Source: JBDWFY01 sp965275915 (GTDB taxonomy: Bacteria; Pseudomonadota; Alphaproteobacteria; Rhizobiales; Stappiaceae). From it: 64,000 nucleotides of DNA. Positions 17,329-25,483 of this stretch are shown in pieces. Position numbers and translations under genes: made by a program. The notes beneath the pieces are model-generated. The model was given only the letters and a program-made list of their open reading frames with translations, ran no database searches and was not told the DNA's origin. Within the stretch, counting starts at the first letter, position 1, and each line of letters starts with the position of its first letter. The stretch spans positions 496,001-560,000 of the forward strand of contig CBDHYI010000006.1 of assembly GCA_965275915.1 (NCBI GenBank). Reading direction: 5' to 3'.

Positions 17329-18450
17329 TTGCGCGTTGCCTTTTATGCCCCGATGAAACCGCCTGACAGCCCGGTTCCCTCCGGAGACCGTGAGATCGCG
17401 CGGAACCTGTTGCGGGCGTTGCAGGACAACGGGCACGATGTGTTGCTTGCATCACGACTGCGCACCTGGCGGAAAGCTCCCGATGAGGTGCACTTTAAGG
17501 AAATATGTGAGGAAACAGCGCGCGAAAAAGATCGGCTCCTGAAAACATTCGACCGTCAGGGGAACCGACCTGATATCTGGCTCACCTATCACAACTATTA
17601 CAAGGCACCGGACACACTAGGGCCCGAAATGGCTGCTGCGCTTGGTATTCCGTTTGTGCTGATCGAAGCAAGTCGGGCAAGCAAACGCAAACACGGTCCC
17701 TGGGCCGAGTCATTTGCCGCCTCCGAGCGTGCCCTCAAGCGGGCGGACCTGGTCGCATCGCTGCACAGCCGTGACGAGGAAGGCATCGCGGCGGTTGTTC
17801 CGGACAGCCATCGCATGCGATTGCCGCCCTTCATCGACACGGCACTCTTTGCCAGGACGGATTCTCGTTTAATCCAGGGCAAGCCCCCTCTCCTGCTGAC
17901 GATCGCAATGATGCGGCCCGGCGATAAATTTTCGTCCTACCAATTGCTGGCCCGGGCTTTGAAAAAACTGGATGACCTGGAATGGCACTTGACGATTGTC
18001 GGCGACGGGAAAACAAGAGACGAGATTGAGCCGCTCTTTGACGGTCCGCGTTACACTTTCAAGGGAGCGATGAAAAAGGAACAGGTTGCTGAATGCTGCA
18101 AGGCAGCGGACATCTTTGTCTGGCCCGCGATCAATGAAGCGTTCGGCATGGTGTTCATTGAAGCTCAGGCCGCTTCTCTGGCTGTTGTTGCCGGCGCCAG
18201 CCTGGGAGTTCCGGATGTCGTGGCCAACGGTAGAACCGGTTTGCTGGTTCCTCCCGGTGATGCGAATGCTTTTGCGGATGCGCTGCGGACGCTATTGACG
18301 GACGACGACCTGTGTCGAACCCTGAGACAGAACGCGGGGGCTTATATTCAAGAGGAGCACAGTCTGGATATTGGCCGCCGCCGGCTTGATGCCTGTATCA
18401 ACGCGGCCGTAACCAATTATAAGTCTATGCAGCAAGCTGGTGGCCGGTGA
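17329..18450 (+). CDS. Glycosyltransferase, GT4 family
   Basis: A 373-residue GT-B enzyme starting at TTG 17329, which gives MRVAFYAPMKPPDSPVPSGD, a start typical of this branch; the longer open frame from 17209 overlaps the previous gene. GGAGG lies 12 bases before the TTG, a slightly long spacing. The C-terminal donor domain shows LLTIAMMRPGDKFSSYQLLARAL, then DIFVWPAINEAFGMVFIEAQ with the EX7E acidic pair and GVPDVVANGRTGLLVPPGD. It ends in a GTGA overlap with the next gene, so the two are co-translated. Substrate unknown; part of the glycan-assembly group. Confidence 0.87.
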   Translation: MRVAFYAPMKPPDSPVPSGDREIARNLLRALQDNGHDVLLASRLRTWRKAPDEVHFKEICEETAREKDRLLKTFDRQGNRPDIWLTYHNYYKAPDTLGPEMAAALGIPFVLIEASRASKRKHGPWAESFAASERALKRADLVASLHSRDEEGIAAVVPDSHRMRLPPFIDTALFARTDSRLIQGKPPLLLTIAMMRPGDKFSSYQLLARALKKLDDLEWHLTIVGDGKTRDEIEPLFDGPRYTFKGAMKKEQVAECCKAADIFVWPAINEAFGMVFIEAQAASLAVVAGASLGVPDVVANGRTGLLVPPGDANAFADALRTLLTDDDLCRTLRQNAGAYIQEEHSLDIGRRRLDACINAAVTNYKSMQQAGGR

Positions 18451-19619
18451 ACAGCGTGAAAGCCCTCATTCACGTCAACCATCTGCTCGGAACGGGCCAT
18501 GCCTATCGTGCCGTGCGGATCGGCCGCGCTTTGGCTGGACGCGGCGTGTCGGTGACGTTGGCGTCCGGGAATATATTGCCGGAGACGCTGAATACATCCG
18601 ACCTGATGGTAAGACGGCTTCCGGTGGCGAAATCACTTGATCACGGTTTTACCGCGCTGGCGCAGGAAAATGGCGAGCCGATTGACGATCAATGGAAAGA
18701 GCGGCGCTCCCGAGCATTTTATGCGCTGTGGGAAGAAACGGATCCGGATATACTCATAACGGAGCACTTTCCGTTTGGGCGCCGAAAACTCTCATTTGAA
18801 ATCAAGCCCGTTTTGGAAGCCATGCGCCGGAGCAGGCCGGATGCCCTGATCGCAGCGTCCGTGCGGGATATTCTGGTTCGCAAGGTTCAACCTGAAAAAG
18901 AACGGCAGATGGCCGCGATCGCAGCAGCTTATTACGATGTGGTTATTGTCCACTCCGATCCGAATTTTGTGCGGCTTGAAGACAGCTTTCGTTTTGTTGA
19001 TCACATAGAAGATCTGATCCGGTACACCGGGTTTTTGCACAGCCGAACCGAGCCGGTCCCACCAAAGTCCTCAACCGCGGCAGGCGAAGTCGTGGTGTCT
19101 GCCGGTGGCGGTGCATTCGGTCTCAGATTGCTTCAGACCGCGCTCGCCGCCCGGACTTTCTCCGAAAACACGTGCAATTTCCCATGGCGCATCCTTGCAG
19201 GCCACAATATCGACGAGAAATCTTTCGAAACTCTGCGGGCCGATTCTCCGAAAGGAGTCATTGTGGAACGCAATCGTTCTGACTTTACCGATCTTTTGGC
19301 AAATGCAGCATTGTCTGTATCGCAAGCGGGGTACAATTCCGTTCTGGATGTGCTCGCCGCCAGAGTTCCCGCTGTGCTGGTGCCTTCGATGGTCAATGGA
19401 AACGAACAGATCGAGCGTGCCGCGATCCTTGCCGAGCATGGTGCGGTCCAGGTCGTTTCCGAAAACGATCTGACGGAGCAAACACTCGCGGCGGCAATCG
19501 ACAAAGCCTTTCTGTCAGGCAGCATGGATATGCGCGTTGCAACTGATCAAGGTAATATCTGTGCACAAGCCCTTCTTGATGCCTTTGACGAAAAACAAAA
19601 CAGAGCGGTTGCTCGATAA
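18447..19619 (+). CDS. MurG-like glycosyltransferase (COG4671-like)
   Basis: A 390-residue protein resembling the first glycosyltransferase of the group. The N-terminus has HVNHLLGTGHAYRAVRIGRAL, again with a Gly-His acceptor loop. The C-terminal half has VVVSAGGGAFGLRLLQ, then LLANAALSVSQAGYNSVLD and NGNEQIERA, the UDP-sugar-binding layout of GT28-like enzymes. The start is GTG 18447 (overlapping the previous stop), with GTG 18456 as an alternative. Its stop overlaps the deacetylase start by one base (TAATG). Two such MurG-like enzymes in one operon point to repeated sugar addition from nucleotide-sugar donors, which is inference. Confidence 0.82.
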   Translation: MNSVKALIHVNHLLGTGHAYRAVRIGRALAGRGVSVTLASGNILPETLNTSDLMVRRLPVAKSLDHGFTALAQENGEPIDDQWKERRSRAFYALWEETDPDILITEHFPFGRRKLSFEIKPVLEAMRRSRPDALIAASVRDILVRKVQPEKERQMAAIAAAYYDVVIVHSDPNFVRLEDSFRFVDHIEDLIRYTGFLHSRTEPVPPKSSTAAGEVVVSAGGGAFGLRLLQTALAARTFSENTCNFPWRILAGHNIDEKSFETLRADSPKGVIVERNRSDFTDLLANAALSVSQAGYNSVLDVLAARVPAVLVPSMVNGNEQIERAAILAEHGAVQVVSENDLTEQTLAAAIDKAFLSGSMDMRVATDQGNICAQALLDAFDEKQNRAVAR

Positions 19620-20383
19620 TGAATAATATGACTCATCATTATCGCGATCAGGTCCTTTCCATTTTGGATTATCGAGCCGAACAGAAAGAGCCCCAGGCTT
19701 TCTGGTGGCGCGACGATGATGCGACGCGCCCGACCCCTGCGCTGGAACGCTTGATCGGACTCTCCGAGCAGAACGGACTGCCCGTGGCACTTGCGGTTAT
19801 CCCCAAACAGGCTACAGGCGCGCTTGTCGACCGCGTCCGGCAGGCGCCCACCCTCACGGTTCTGCAGCATGGTTTTGCGCACAAAAACCATGCCAACGGG
19901 GCGAAAGGCGAAGCGGCGTCGGAGTTCGGAAAGGAACGCAGTCTGGACGACAGCCTGCGCGATCTCAGAAAGGGTCGGAATCGGATGGACGGCCTTTTTG
20001 GAGCCAGAGCGATTCCTGTCTTCGTGCCGCCGTGGAACCGGATGGGGGACGCCTTTACCGACAAGCTGCCCGATGCGGGATTCAAGGGCTATTCGGCGTT
20101 CGGCGGCCTGCCCTCAGAAGAGACGAAGGGACATCTTGATGTTCACTGGGATCCCATCAGCTGGAAAGGCGGAGCCCAGTTTTGCGGAACCGAAAAAGCC
20201 TGGAAAAAACTGGCTGAGGAACTGGAACGACGGTGTGAGGACCGATGTGCGCCGCTGGGGCTTGTCACCCATCATCTGGCGCATGACGAGGACGTATGGA
20301 CGTTTCTTGATGAGTTGCTTTCGACGCTTGCCGGTCATCCGGGAACTGTGTTTCCACCGATCCGCCGACTGTTCGGAATTTAG
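19619..20383 (+). CDS. Polysaccharide deacetylase-family protein
   Basis: A 254-residue protein of the NodB-like deacetylase fold. AFWWRDDDATRP near residue 27 carries the acidic metal/catalytic residues, HGFAHKNH near 94 gives the two metal-ligand histidines, VFVPPWNRMG near 133 is the conserved Pro-Trp loop, and VTHHLAHDEDVW near 220 is the last motif. There is no signal peptide, so it should act in the cytoplasm on a lipid-linked or precursor glycan. It is coupled to the last glycosyltransferase by a one-base stop/start overlap. It probably removes an N- or O-acetyl group from the glycan made by this operon. Confidence 0.85.
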   Translation: MNNMTHHYRDQVLSILDYRAEQKEPQAFWWRDDDATRPTPALERLIGLSEQNGLPVALAVIPKQATGALVDRVRQAPTLTVLQHGFAHKNHANGAKGEAASEFGKERSLDDSLRDLRKGRNRMDGLFGARAIPVFVPPWNRMGDAFTDKLPDAGFKGYSAFGGLPSEETKGHLDVHWDPISWKGGAQFCGTEKAWKKLAEELERRCEDRCAPLGLVTHHLAHDEDVWTFLDELLSTLAGHPGTVFPPIRRLFGI

Positions 20384-20985
20384 ATGTTCAAAGCTGTTCC
20401 TGGCCGCACAAGTTTCATTCGCCACGTTGTGTCCTTGATGTGAGAGGTGAGTGTCACATCATCCAGGACATCCCACTCATCGCGATTCATGCGGGACCAG
20501 ACATCGGCAATTCGCTTATGCGCACCGCTTTCGGGCCGTGCCGGAGCATAGATTGAAACGGCTATGATCCCGCCGGGCGCAAGAAATCCAGCATAGCGTT
20601 CCACCTGATCGGCAGCGTCTTCAGCATAGTTCAAAACCTCATTGAAAATGATGGCATTGAAACCTGCGCGGTCCGGCGAAAATTCCCTCAGGTCGGCACG
20701 CACAAGTTCGGCAATGTCCGGGTTAATGACCGCCTGTGCCTTTTCCAAGGGTTCCTCGGACAGATCGACTCCCACATACTGCTGAAGACCCAAAGGTTCG
20801 ATGCGCCGGTAAAAATGCCCCTGTCCGCAACCGATATCGAGGACGGCTGCGGTGTTCTCCGTTCCCATCATCCAGGATGCGATAATACCGTGTCTGGACA
20901 TCTCACGAATATTGCCCAGGAACGACCAGCGTCCTTCGCGATATTCGCGGTCAAGTCCTTCAGGACTCGTCTCGTTACGTTTCAT
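20380..20985 (-). CDS. Class I SAM-dependent methyltransferase
   Basis: A 201-residue methyltransferase counted from ATG 20985; a GTG at 20991 is the only alternative. VLDIGCGQGHFYRRI is the SAM-binding motif I, followed by the acidic end of strand 2 (YVGVDLSEEPL) and by IIFNEVLNYAED near residue 115. NodS-like and other small-molecule methyltransferases share this layout. It runs convergent to the glycan operon with a four-base overlap of the ends. The MITE-like element ends only 12 bases before the ATG, so the native promoter and ribosome site have probably been replaced; no good ribosome site is visible. Methyl acceptor unknown. Confidence 0.85.
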   Translation of the reverse strand: MKRNETSPEGLDREYREGRWSFLGNIREMSRHGIIASWMMGTENTAAVLDIGCGQGHFYRRIEPLGLQQYVGVDLSEEPLEKAQAVINPDIAELVRADLREFSPDRAGFNAIIFNEVLNYAEDAADQVERYAGFLAPGGIIAVSIYAPARPESGAHKRIADVWSRMNRDEWDVLDDVTLTSHIKDTTWRMKLVRPGTALNI

Positions 20986-20997
20986 GGTCACTACAGC

Positions 20998-21266
20998 CTA
21001 GGGTATGGACCCATAAATGTGCTTGAAATGGCGGATCAAACGGCAAAAAGCTGGAAGGAAGGGTGTGAAAAGCGGGCTTTATGCCCGGTTGAGCAACCTG
21101 ACGCAGCAGAGTGAAGCCGCTTGTCCGTCCTTTCGGATATGGCCGATTGGTCCGGCTACTGCGTTGCAAGTTCTTGAAAACCGGATGGTTTCCTGCGGAT
21201 TTGCGCCTTGTATCCGAACAAATCGGCTCATACCATTTTAAGTACATTTATGGGTCCATACCCTAG
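20998..21266. mobile_element. MITE-like element, 269 bp, 34-bp inverted ends
   Basis: The two ends are inverted copies: 23 bases starting CTAGGGTATGGACCCATAAA match exactly, and the match continues to 34 bases with two G/A differences. Both tips are CTAG, so a TA or CTAG target duplication is possible; the flanking AGC trinucleotides also match. No transposase is encoded: the longest frames inside are below 95 codons and resemble nothing I recognise. Size and structure fit a non-autonomous miniature element moved by a full-length insertion sequence elsewhere. The ends recall IS5-group (IS427-like) termini, which is a memory-based guess. It sits between the methyltransferase start and the end of the peptide permease gene. 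Confidence 0.8.
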
Positions 21267-21295
21267 AGCGTGTTGTGCATTAATGTTGCCGGTGC

Positions 21296-22477
21296 CTATT
21301 TGTAGGGGTCCGCAGCGTCACGCAATCCGTCTCCCAGGAAGTTGAAGGCCAGCACGACGATAATGATCGGAATCACCGGTGCCATCAGCCATGGATAGAC
21401 CGTGACGACGGTGATGTTCTGTGCCTCGTTCAGAACAACACCCCAACTCACGGCCGGTCGCCTCAGACCCAGATCCAGAAATGACAGTGCCGTCTCACCC
21501 AGGATCATGGCCGGGATTGACAAAGATGCGCTCGCAATGATGTGGCTGGTGAAGCCGGGCAGAAGATGGCGCCGGATGACCCGCGACGGTTTCGCACCCA
21601 TGAGAACAGCGGCCTTGGCATATTCTTCTTCCCGAAGCGCAAGAAGTTTTGAACGCACCGCGCGGGCAAGGCCGGGCCAGTCGAGCAGGCCCAGAATGAT
21701 CGTTATGCCGAGATAAATCCAAAGCGGACTCCAGGTCACAGGCAAAGCTGCGGACAGTGCCATCCAGAGCGGCAGTTCGGGCAGTGCCTTCAGAATTTCG
21801 ATCATCCGCATGACGGTTGAATCGACGAAACCGCCGAAGAAACCGGCAATACCGCCGAAAAACATGCCAAGGATGATGGAAATCGCAACGCCGACCAGAC
21901 CGACGGTCAAGGACAGGCGTGCGCCATAAATCAGGCTTGAATACATGTCCCGGCCCAGCCGGTCCGTGCCAAGCAGGTAAAAGGTTCCGCCCTCGGCCGG
22001 ACAGACCACATGAAAATCCCAGGGTACCAGGCCCCAGAAATTATACTCAGCACCCCGGCAGAAGAACCTGAGTGGCTGTACATCGGTTTTGTCGACGACA
22101 TAGTCCCACTTCAATTCTTCGAAATTCACCTCCGCTTTATAGCCGTAAACAAACGGCCCTACGAAGGTTCCTTCGTGAAACAGGTGAATGGCCTGGGGCG
22201 GTGCATAAAGGTGATCGTTGTCGCGGTCGCCGTTGGCGTAAGGGGCAATGATCTCGGCAAACGGGACATTAAGATAAAAGAGTATCAGGACCACCCCGGA
22301 CCATACGGCGACCTTGTGGCGTCGGAATTTCCACCACATGATCTGCCATTGTGAGGCCTGGAAATATCGCTCCTGTTCGGGCGTCAGCTCTTCGACCGAC
22401 CCGGGATCGAAAGGGTCCGGATTGACATAATGCTTGCCTTTGACAGGCTTGGTTATGGTTTTCTCTGCGCTATCCAT
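21296..22477 (-). CDS. ABC transporter permease, OppC type (YejE-like)
   Basis: A 393-residue inner-membrane permease. It is longer than standard OppC because about 100 periplasmic residues follow the first helix (with KWDYVVDKTDVQPLRFF and NFWGLVPWDFHVVCP), as in the YejE branch that works with large binding proteins. FYLLGTDRLGRDMYSSLIYG is the family signature; the EAA-like loop is EEEYAKAAVLMGAKPSRVI; the end is FLGDGLRDAADPYK. ATG 22477 is chosen, 7 bases after the upstream permease stop; a TTG at 22495 would overlap that gene. It is the last gene of a four-gene importer operon and ends 30 bp before the MITE-like element. Confidence 0.92.
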   Translation of the reverse strand: MDSAEKTITKPVKGKHYVNPDPFDPGSVEELTPEQERYFQASQWQIMWWKFRRHKVAVWSGVVLILFYLNVPFAEIIAPYANGDRDNDHLYAPPQAIHLFHEGTFVGPFVYGYKAEVNFEELKWDYVVDKTDVQPLRFFCRGAEYNFWGLVPWDFHVVCPAEGGTFYLLGTDRLGRDMYSSLIYGARLSLTVGLVGVAISIILGMFFGGIAGFFGGFVDSTVMRMIEILKALPELPLWMALSAALPVTWSPLWIYLGITIILGLLDWPGLARAVRSKLLALREEEYAKAAVLMGAKPSRVIRRHLLPGFTSHIIASASLSIPAMILGETALSFLDLGLRRPAVSWGVVLNEAQNITVVTVYPWLMAPVIPIIIVVLAFNFLGDGLRDAADPYK

Positions 22478-22484
22478 CGGACGC

Positions 22485-23498
22485 TCACGCTCCAAGCCGT
22501 ATGCGCGGATCGAGCACGGCCAGCAGCAGATCGGAGATCAGCATGCCGACCAACGTCAGGACAGCGACAAACAAAAGAATAAAACCGGCCAGGAACTGAT
22601 CCTGGGATTGCAACGCACCAAGAAGGACCGGACCGACTGTGGGCAGGTTGAGTACCACGGACACGATGACCGATCCCGATACCAGCGAGGGGATCAGATT
22701 GCCGATATCGGCAATAAACGGGTTCAGAGCCATCCTGAGCGGGTATTTCGTCAGAACCCGCGTTTCGCCAAGTCCTTTGGCCCGGGCTGTGGTTACGTAC
22801 TGTTTGTGAAGCTCATCCAGCAGATTGGCCCGCAATCGGCGGATCATACCGGCTGTTCCGGACGTGCCGATCACAATGGTCGGTACAATCAGATGTGCCA
22901 GAACCGAGAGCGCTTTGTCGACGCTCCAGGGTTGATCGATATATTGGGGATCCATCAGGCCGCCGACGGACAGGCCGAAATACCGGTTCGAGATATAAAG
23001 CATCACCAGACCAAGCAGGAAGTTGGGTACGGCGAGCCCGAGATAACCAAGGAACGTAAAACCGTAGTCGCCCCAGCTATATTGCCGCGTGGCGGAATAG
23101 ATGCCGATCGGAAATGCGACGATATAGACAAACAGGATCGTTGCCGTGTTCAGGATGACCGTCAGAGGCAAGGTCGGCCCGACCACCTCGGCGACGGGCT
23201 GCTCATACTCGAACGACCAGCCCCAATTGCCCTGAAGCAGGCCGTCAAACCCGTTGACGCCCGGCCAGGCCCCGACCCAGATCAGGTATCGCTTCCAGAA
23301 GGGCTCATCGAGCGCAAACTCCGCGCGCAGAAACTCCACTTTTTCGATCGCGGCCTGTTCGCCCTGCGCCTTGAGCTGCGCGATCAGATTTGTCAGATAG
23401 TCGCCCGGGGGTAATTCAATGATAAGGAAGGTCAGGAAACTGATAACCACGAACGTCGGAATCATCGTCAGTATCCGACGCACCACGTAACTGAGCAT
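22485..23498 (-). CDS. ABC transporter permease, OppB type (YejB-like)
   Basis: A 337-residue inner-membrane permease with six predicted helices. The N-terminus MLSYVVRRILTMIPTFVVIS is typical of DppB/OppB, and the EAA-like loop is KQYVTTARAKGLGETRVL. A periplasmic loop (about residues 35-95) with LDEPFWKRYLIWVGAW is extended, as in oligopeptide systems. AAGGGG nine bases upstream supports ATG 23498. It starts 5 bp after the binding-protein gene and ends 7 bp before the OppC-type gene. It forms the channel with that partner. Confidence 0.93.
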   Translation of the reverse strand: MLSYVVRRILTMIPTFVVISFLTFLIIELPPGDYLTNLIAQLKAQGEQAAIEKVEFLRAEFALDEPFWKRYLIWVGAWPGVNGFDGLLQGNWGWSFEYEQPVAEVVGPTLPLTVILNTATILFVYIVAFPIGIYSATRQYSWGDYGFTFLGYLGLAVPNFLLGLVMLYISNRYFGLSVGGLMDPQYIDQPWSVDKALSVLAHLIVPTIVIGTSGTAGMIRRLRANLLDELHKQYVTTARAKGLGETRVLTKYPLRMALNPFIADIGNLIPSLVSGSVIVSVVLNLPTVGPVLLGALQSQDQFLAGFILLFVAVLTLVGMLISDLLLAVLDPRIRLGA

Positions 23499-23503
23499 CT
23501 ATG

Positions 23504-25483
23504 TCAGCCCCTTCCCGCACTGGCATTGGATTCGGCCACTTCATTGTCAAACCAGAATTCATCCATCCGGTGAACGCCGTAATGGGCACCGGGGTCCCAG
23601 CCGTAAATGCCCTCGACCGGCACGTTACGCAGTGTATTGTGGATGACGACCGGTTGCCGGTTGGATGAAATGATCCCGATATCGAAGGTTTCCTCGGCCC
23701 TGAGTGCCAGCATTTCATGCCAGATGCGGGTACGCTCGTCCTTATCGGTGCTGTCGCGCCATTTGTTATAGAGTTCGACCAGCCTTTTTGCCGGAGGATA
23801 GTCGATCGCCTCCCCCGTCTGGCCGTTGGTCTCCTCATAGGCGCCCCACTGCGCATAGTTCAGGTTTGAGCTCAGGACCGGCGCCAGTTCGGTCGGCGGC
23901 ATGTCCGCCGTCGCAATCCCGTTGTTGAAACCGGCCCAGATGCTCATGACCAGTCCGCCGGACAACGCGCGATCCCGCACCACATCGCGCTGCGATGCTT
24001 TGGGGTAGAGGGCAACACCGATTTCGCGCCAGGTTTCCGCAATCAGTTCCAGGGCATCCAGTTCATTCGGGCTCTCACCCATCGATTCAACGATAATTTC
24101 AAGCGGACGACCGTCAGGCAGAAGCCGGATACCGTCGCCGCGCGCTTTCGTCAGCCCGATCTCGTCCAGCAGGGCTTTCGCTTTCTTCGGATCGAATTGT
24201 GTCCATTTCTCGCGATATTCCTCTTTAAAAAGAGGACTTTGCGGTAAGACGGTGTTGTTGCTTTCCTCGGCCATGCCGAAATAAAGCACGCGCGCGATCA
24301 TTTTTCGGTCGATGCCGAGCGACAGGGCGTGCCGAAAGCGCTTATCGCGCATCAGTTTGCGCCATGCGGGGTCGGTTGTCGTCAGGTTTGGATAAAGCGT
24401 GATCGCGGAACCTTTGGCAATCGGCCAGAGGACCGTTTCATATTCATGCAGCCCCTCCCCGCGCTTGAGAACCGTCATGTCGGAAAAGGAAAGGTTACGT
24501 GCCTGAAGGTGTGATTCTCCGGCCTGGGTTTTCGTCGGCACCAGGCGGCCATCGGAAACATTCATGATCACCTGATCGATGTACGGGAGCTGGAGACCGT
24601 TTTTGTCGACGCGGTGATAGTAGGGATTGCGGATCATAACTGCCCGCTGTTTTGAATTGCCTTCTTTGGGGACCCAGGGCTGCAGGGAGGGAATGCGGTG
24701 GTCCGTTCCCTTATACATCCGGTCTTTGCCGTTATGCAGCGGTGCCCAGGATCGGACCTTTTTGTCTTCGACCCACTTGGCGATCTTTTTCGCATCACCG
24801 TAGTTCTCATGATATTTCTTCAGAAAATGAGCGGGCCGGTATATGAAAGGCGGTCGTGCGGCGGCGAGGCTTGGAAGAAACAACGGGTTTGGCTTGTGCC
24901 AGGAGTACCGAACGGTCGTTTCATCAAGCACTTCGAAAACCGGCCAGATGTCTTCAACCGTCAAAAACTCCGGCGGCCCCGAGGGAGACAGGTGCTCGTT
25001 TGTTGCAATGTCTTCCCAGAAGTACCGGAAATCTTCCGCCGTAAACGGATGACCGTCCGACCATTTGTGCCCTTTTCGCAGATGCAGCGTGAAAACGCGG
25101 TCGTCCTCGACGTCCACTTTCTCAAGCAGATCCGGTACAAGTTCCAGCTCTTCGTTGTATCCGACCAGGCGTGCGTAGCCCCATACATTGATCAGGCGGA
25201 CGTCCTTGGCACGGCCGATCAGCGTATGCAGGTCTCCACCATGTTTTCCCGGCAGCCGGCCGCGGGCTTCAAGGTCAATCACCAGCGGATTTTCCGGGAC
25301 ACGTTCGGCAACGGGCGGCAAGTCCTTATGACCGTGACTGTTGGAAATTGTCACGGTCTCCTGCAGGTCGACCGCATTGACGGGGACGATTGTCGTGGCG
25401 CCGGTGACGCATGCCAGAAGCAGCGACCGGATCGTTCTGGGTAAGGAGACCGTCCATCCTGCGGTGTTTATTCTTTTAATCAT
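23504..25483 (-). CDS. ABC transporter oligopeptide-type solute-binding protein
   Basis: A 659-residue periplasmic binding protein (SBP family 5). From ATG 25483 it begins MIKRINTAGWTVSLPRT, followed by a hydrophobic stretch and a likely cleavage after AATIVPVNA-like residues near 35-40. LHLRKGHKWSDGHPFTAEDF is the family signature, and FRHALSLGIDRKMIA lies in the second lobe. The length exceeds DppA/OppA (about 540) and is closer to YejA-type proteins. The ATG overlaps the ATPase stop by four bases (ATGA), so this gene is the second in the operon. Its ligand is likely a peptide or peptide-like compound. Confidence 0.92.
   Translation of the reverse strand: MIKRINTAGWTVSLPRTIRSLLLACVTGATTIVPVNAVDLQETVTISNSHGHKDLPPVAERVPENPLVIDLEARGRLPGKHGGDLHTLIGRAKDVRLINVWGYARLVGYNEELELVPDLLEKVDVEDDRVFTLHLRKGHKWSDGHPFTAEDFRYFWEDIATNEHLSPSGPPEFLTVEDIWPVFEVLDETTVRYSWHKPNPLFLPSLAAARPPFIYRPAHFLKKYHENYGDAKKIAKWVEDKKVRSWAPLHNGKDRMYKGTDHRIPSLQPWVPKEGNSKQRAVMIRNPYYHRVDKNGLQLPYIDQVIMNVSDGRLVPTKTQAGESHLQARNLSFSDMTVLKRGEGLHEYETVLWPIAKGSAITLYPNLTTTDPAWRKLMRDKRFRHALSLGIDRKMIARVLYFGMAEESNNTVLPQSPLFKEEYREKWTQFDPKKAKALLDEIGLTKARGDGIRLLPDGRPLEIIVESMGESPNELDALELIAETWREIGVALYPKASQRDVVRDRALSGGLVMSIWAGFNNGIATADMPPTELAPVLSSNLNYAQWGAYEETNGQTGEAIDYPPAKRLVELYNKWRDSTDKDERTRIWHEMLALRAEETFDIGIISSNRQPVVIHNTLRNVPVEGIYGWDPGAHYGVHRMDEFWFDNEVAESNASAGRG

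Noticed and set aside
20998..21266. The short frames inside the MITE-like element as genes
   Set aside because: Frames of 74 to 99 codons on both strands without ribosome sites; they run across the inverted ends and resemble no transposase.
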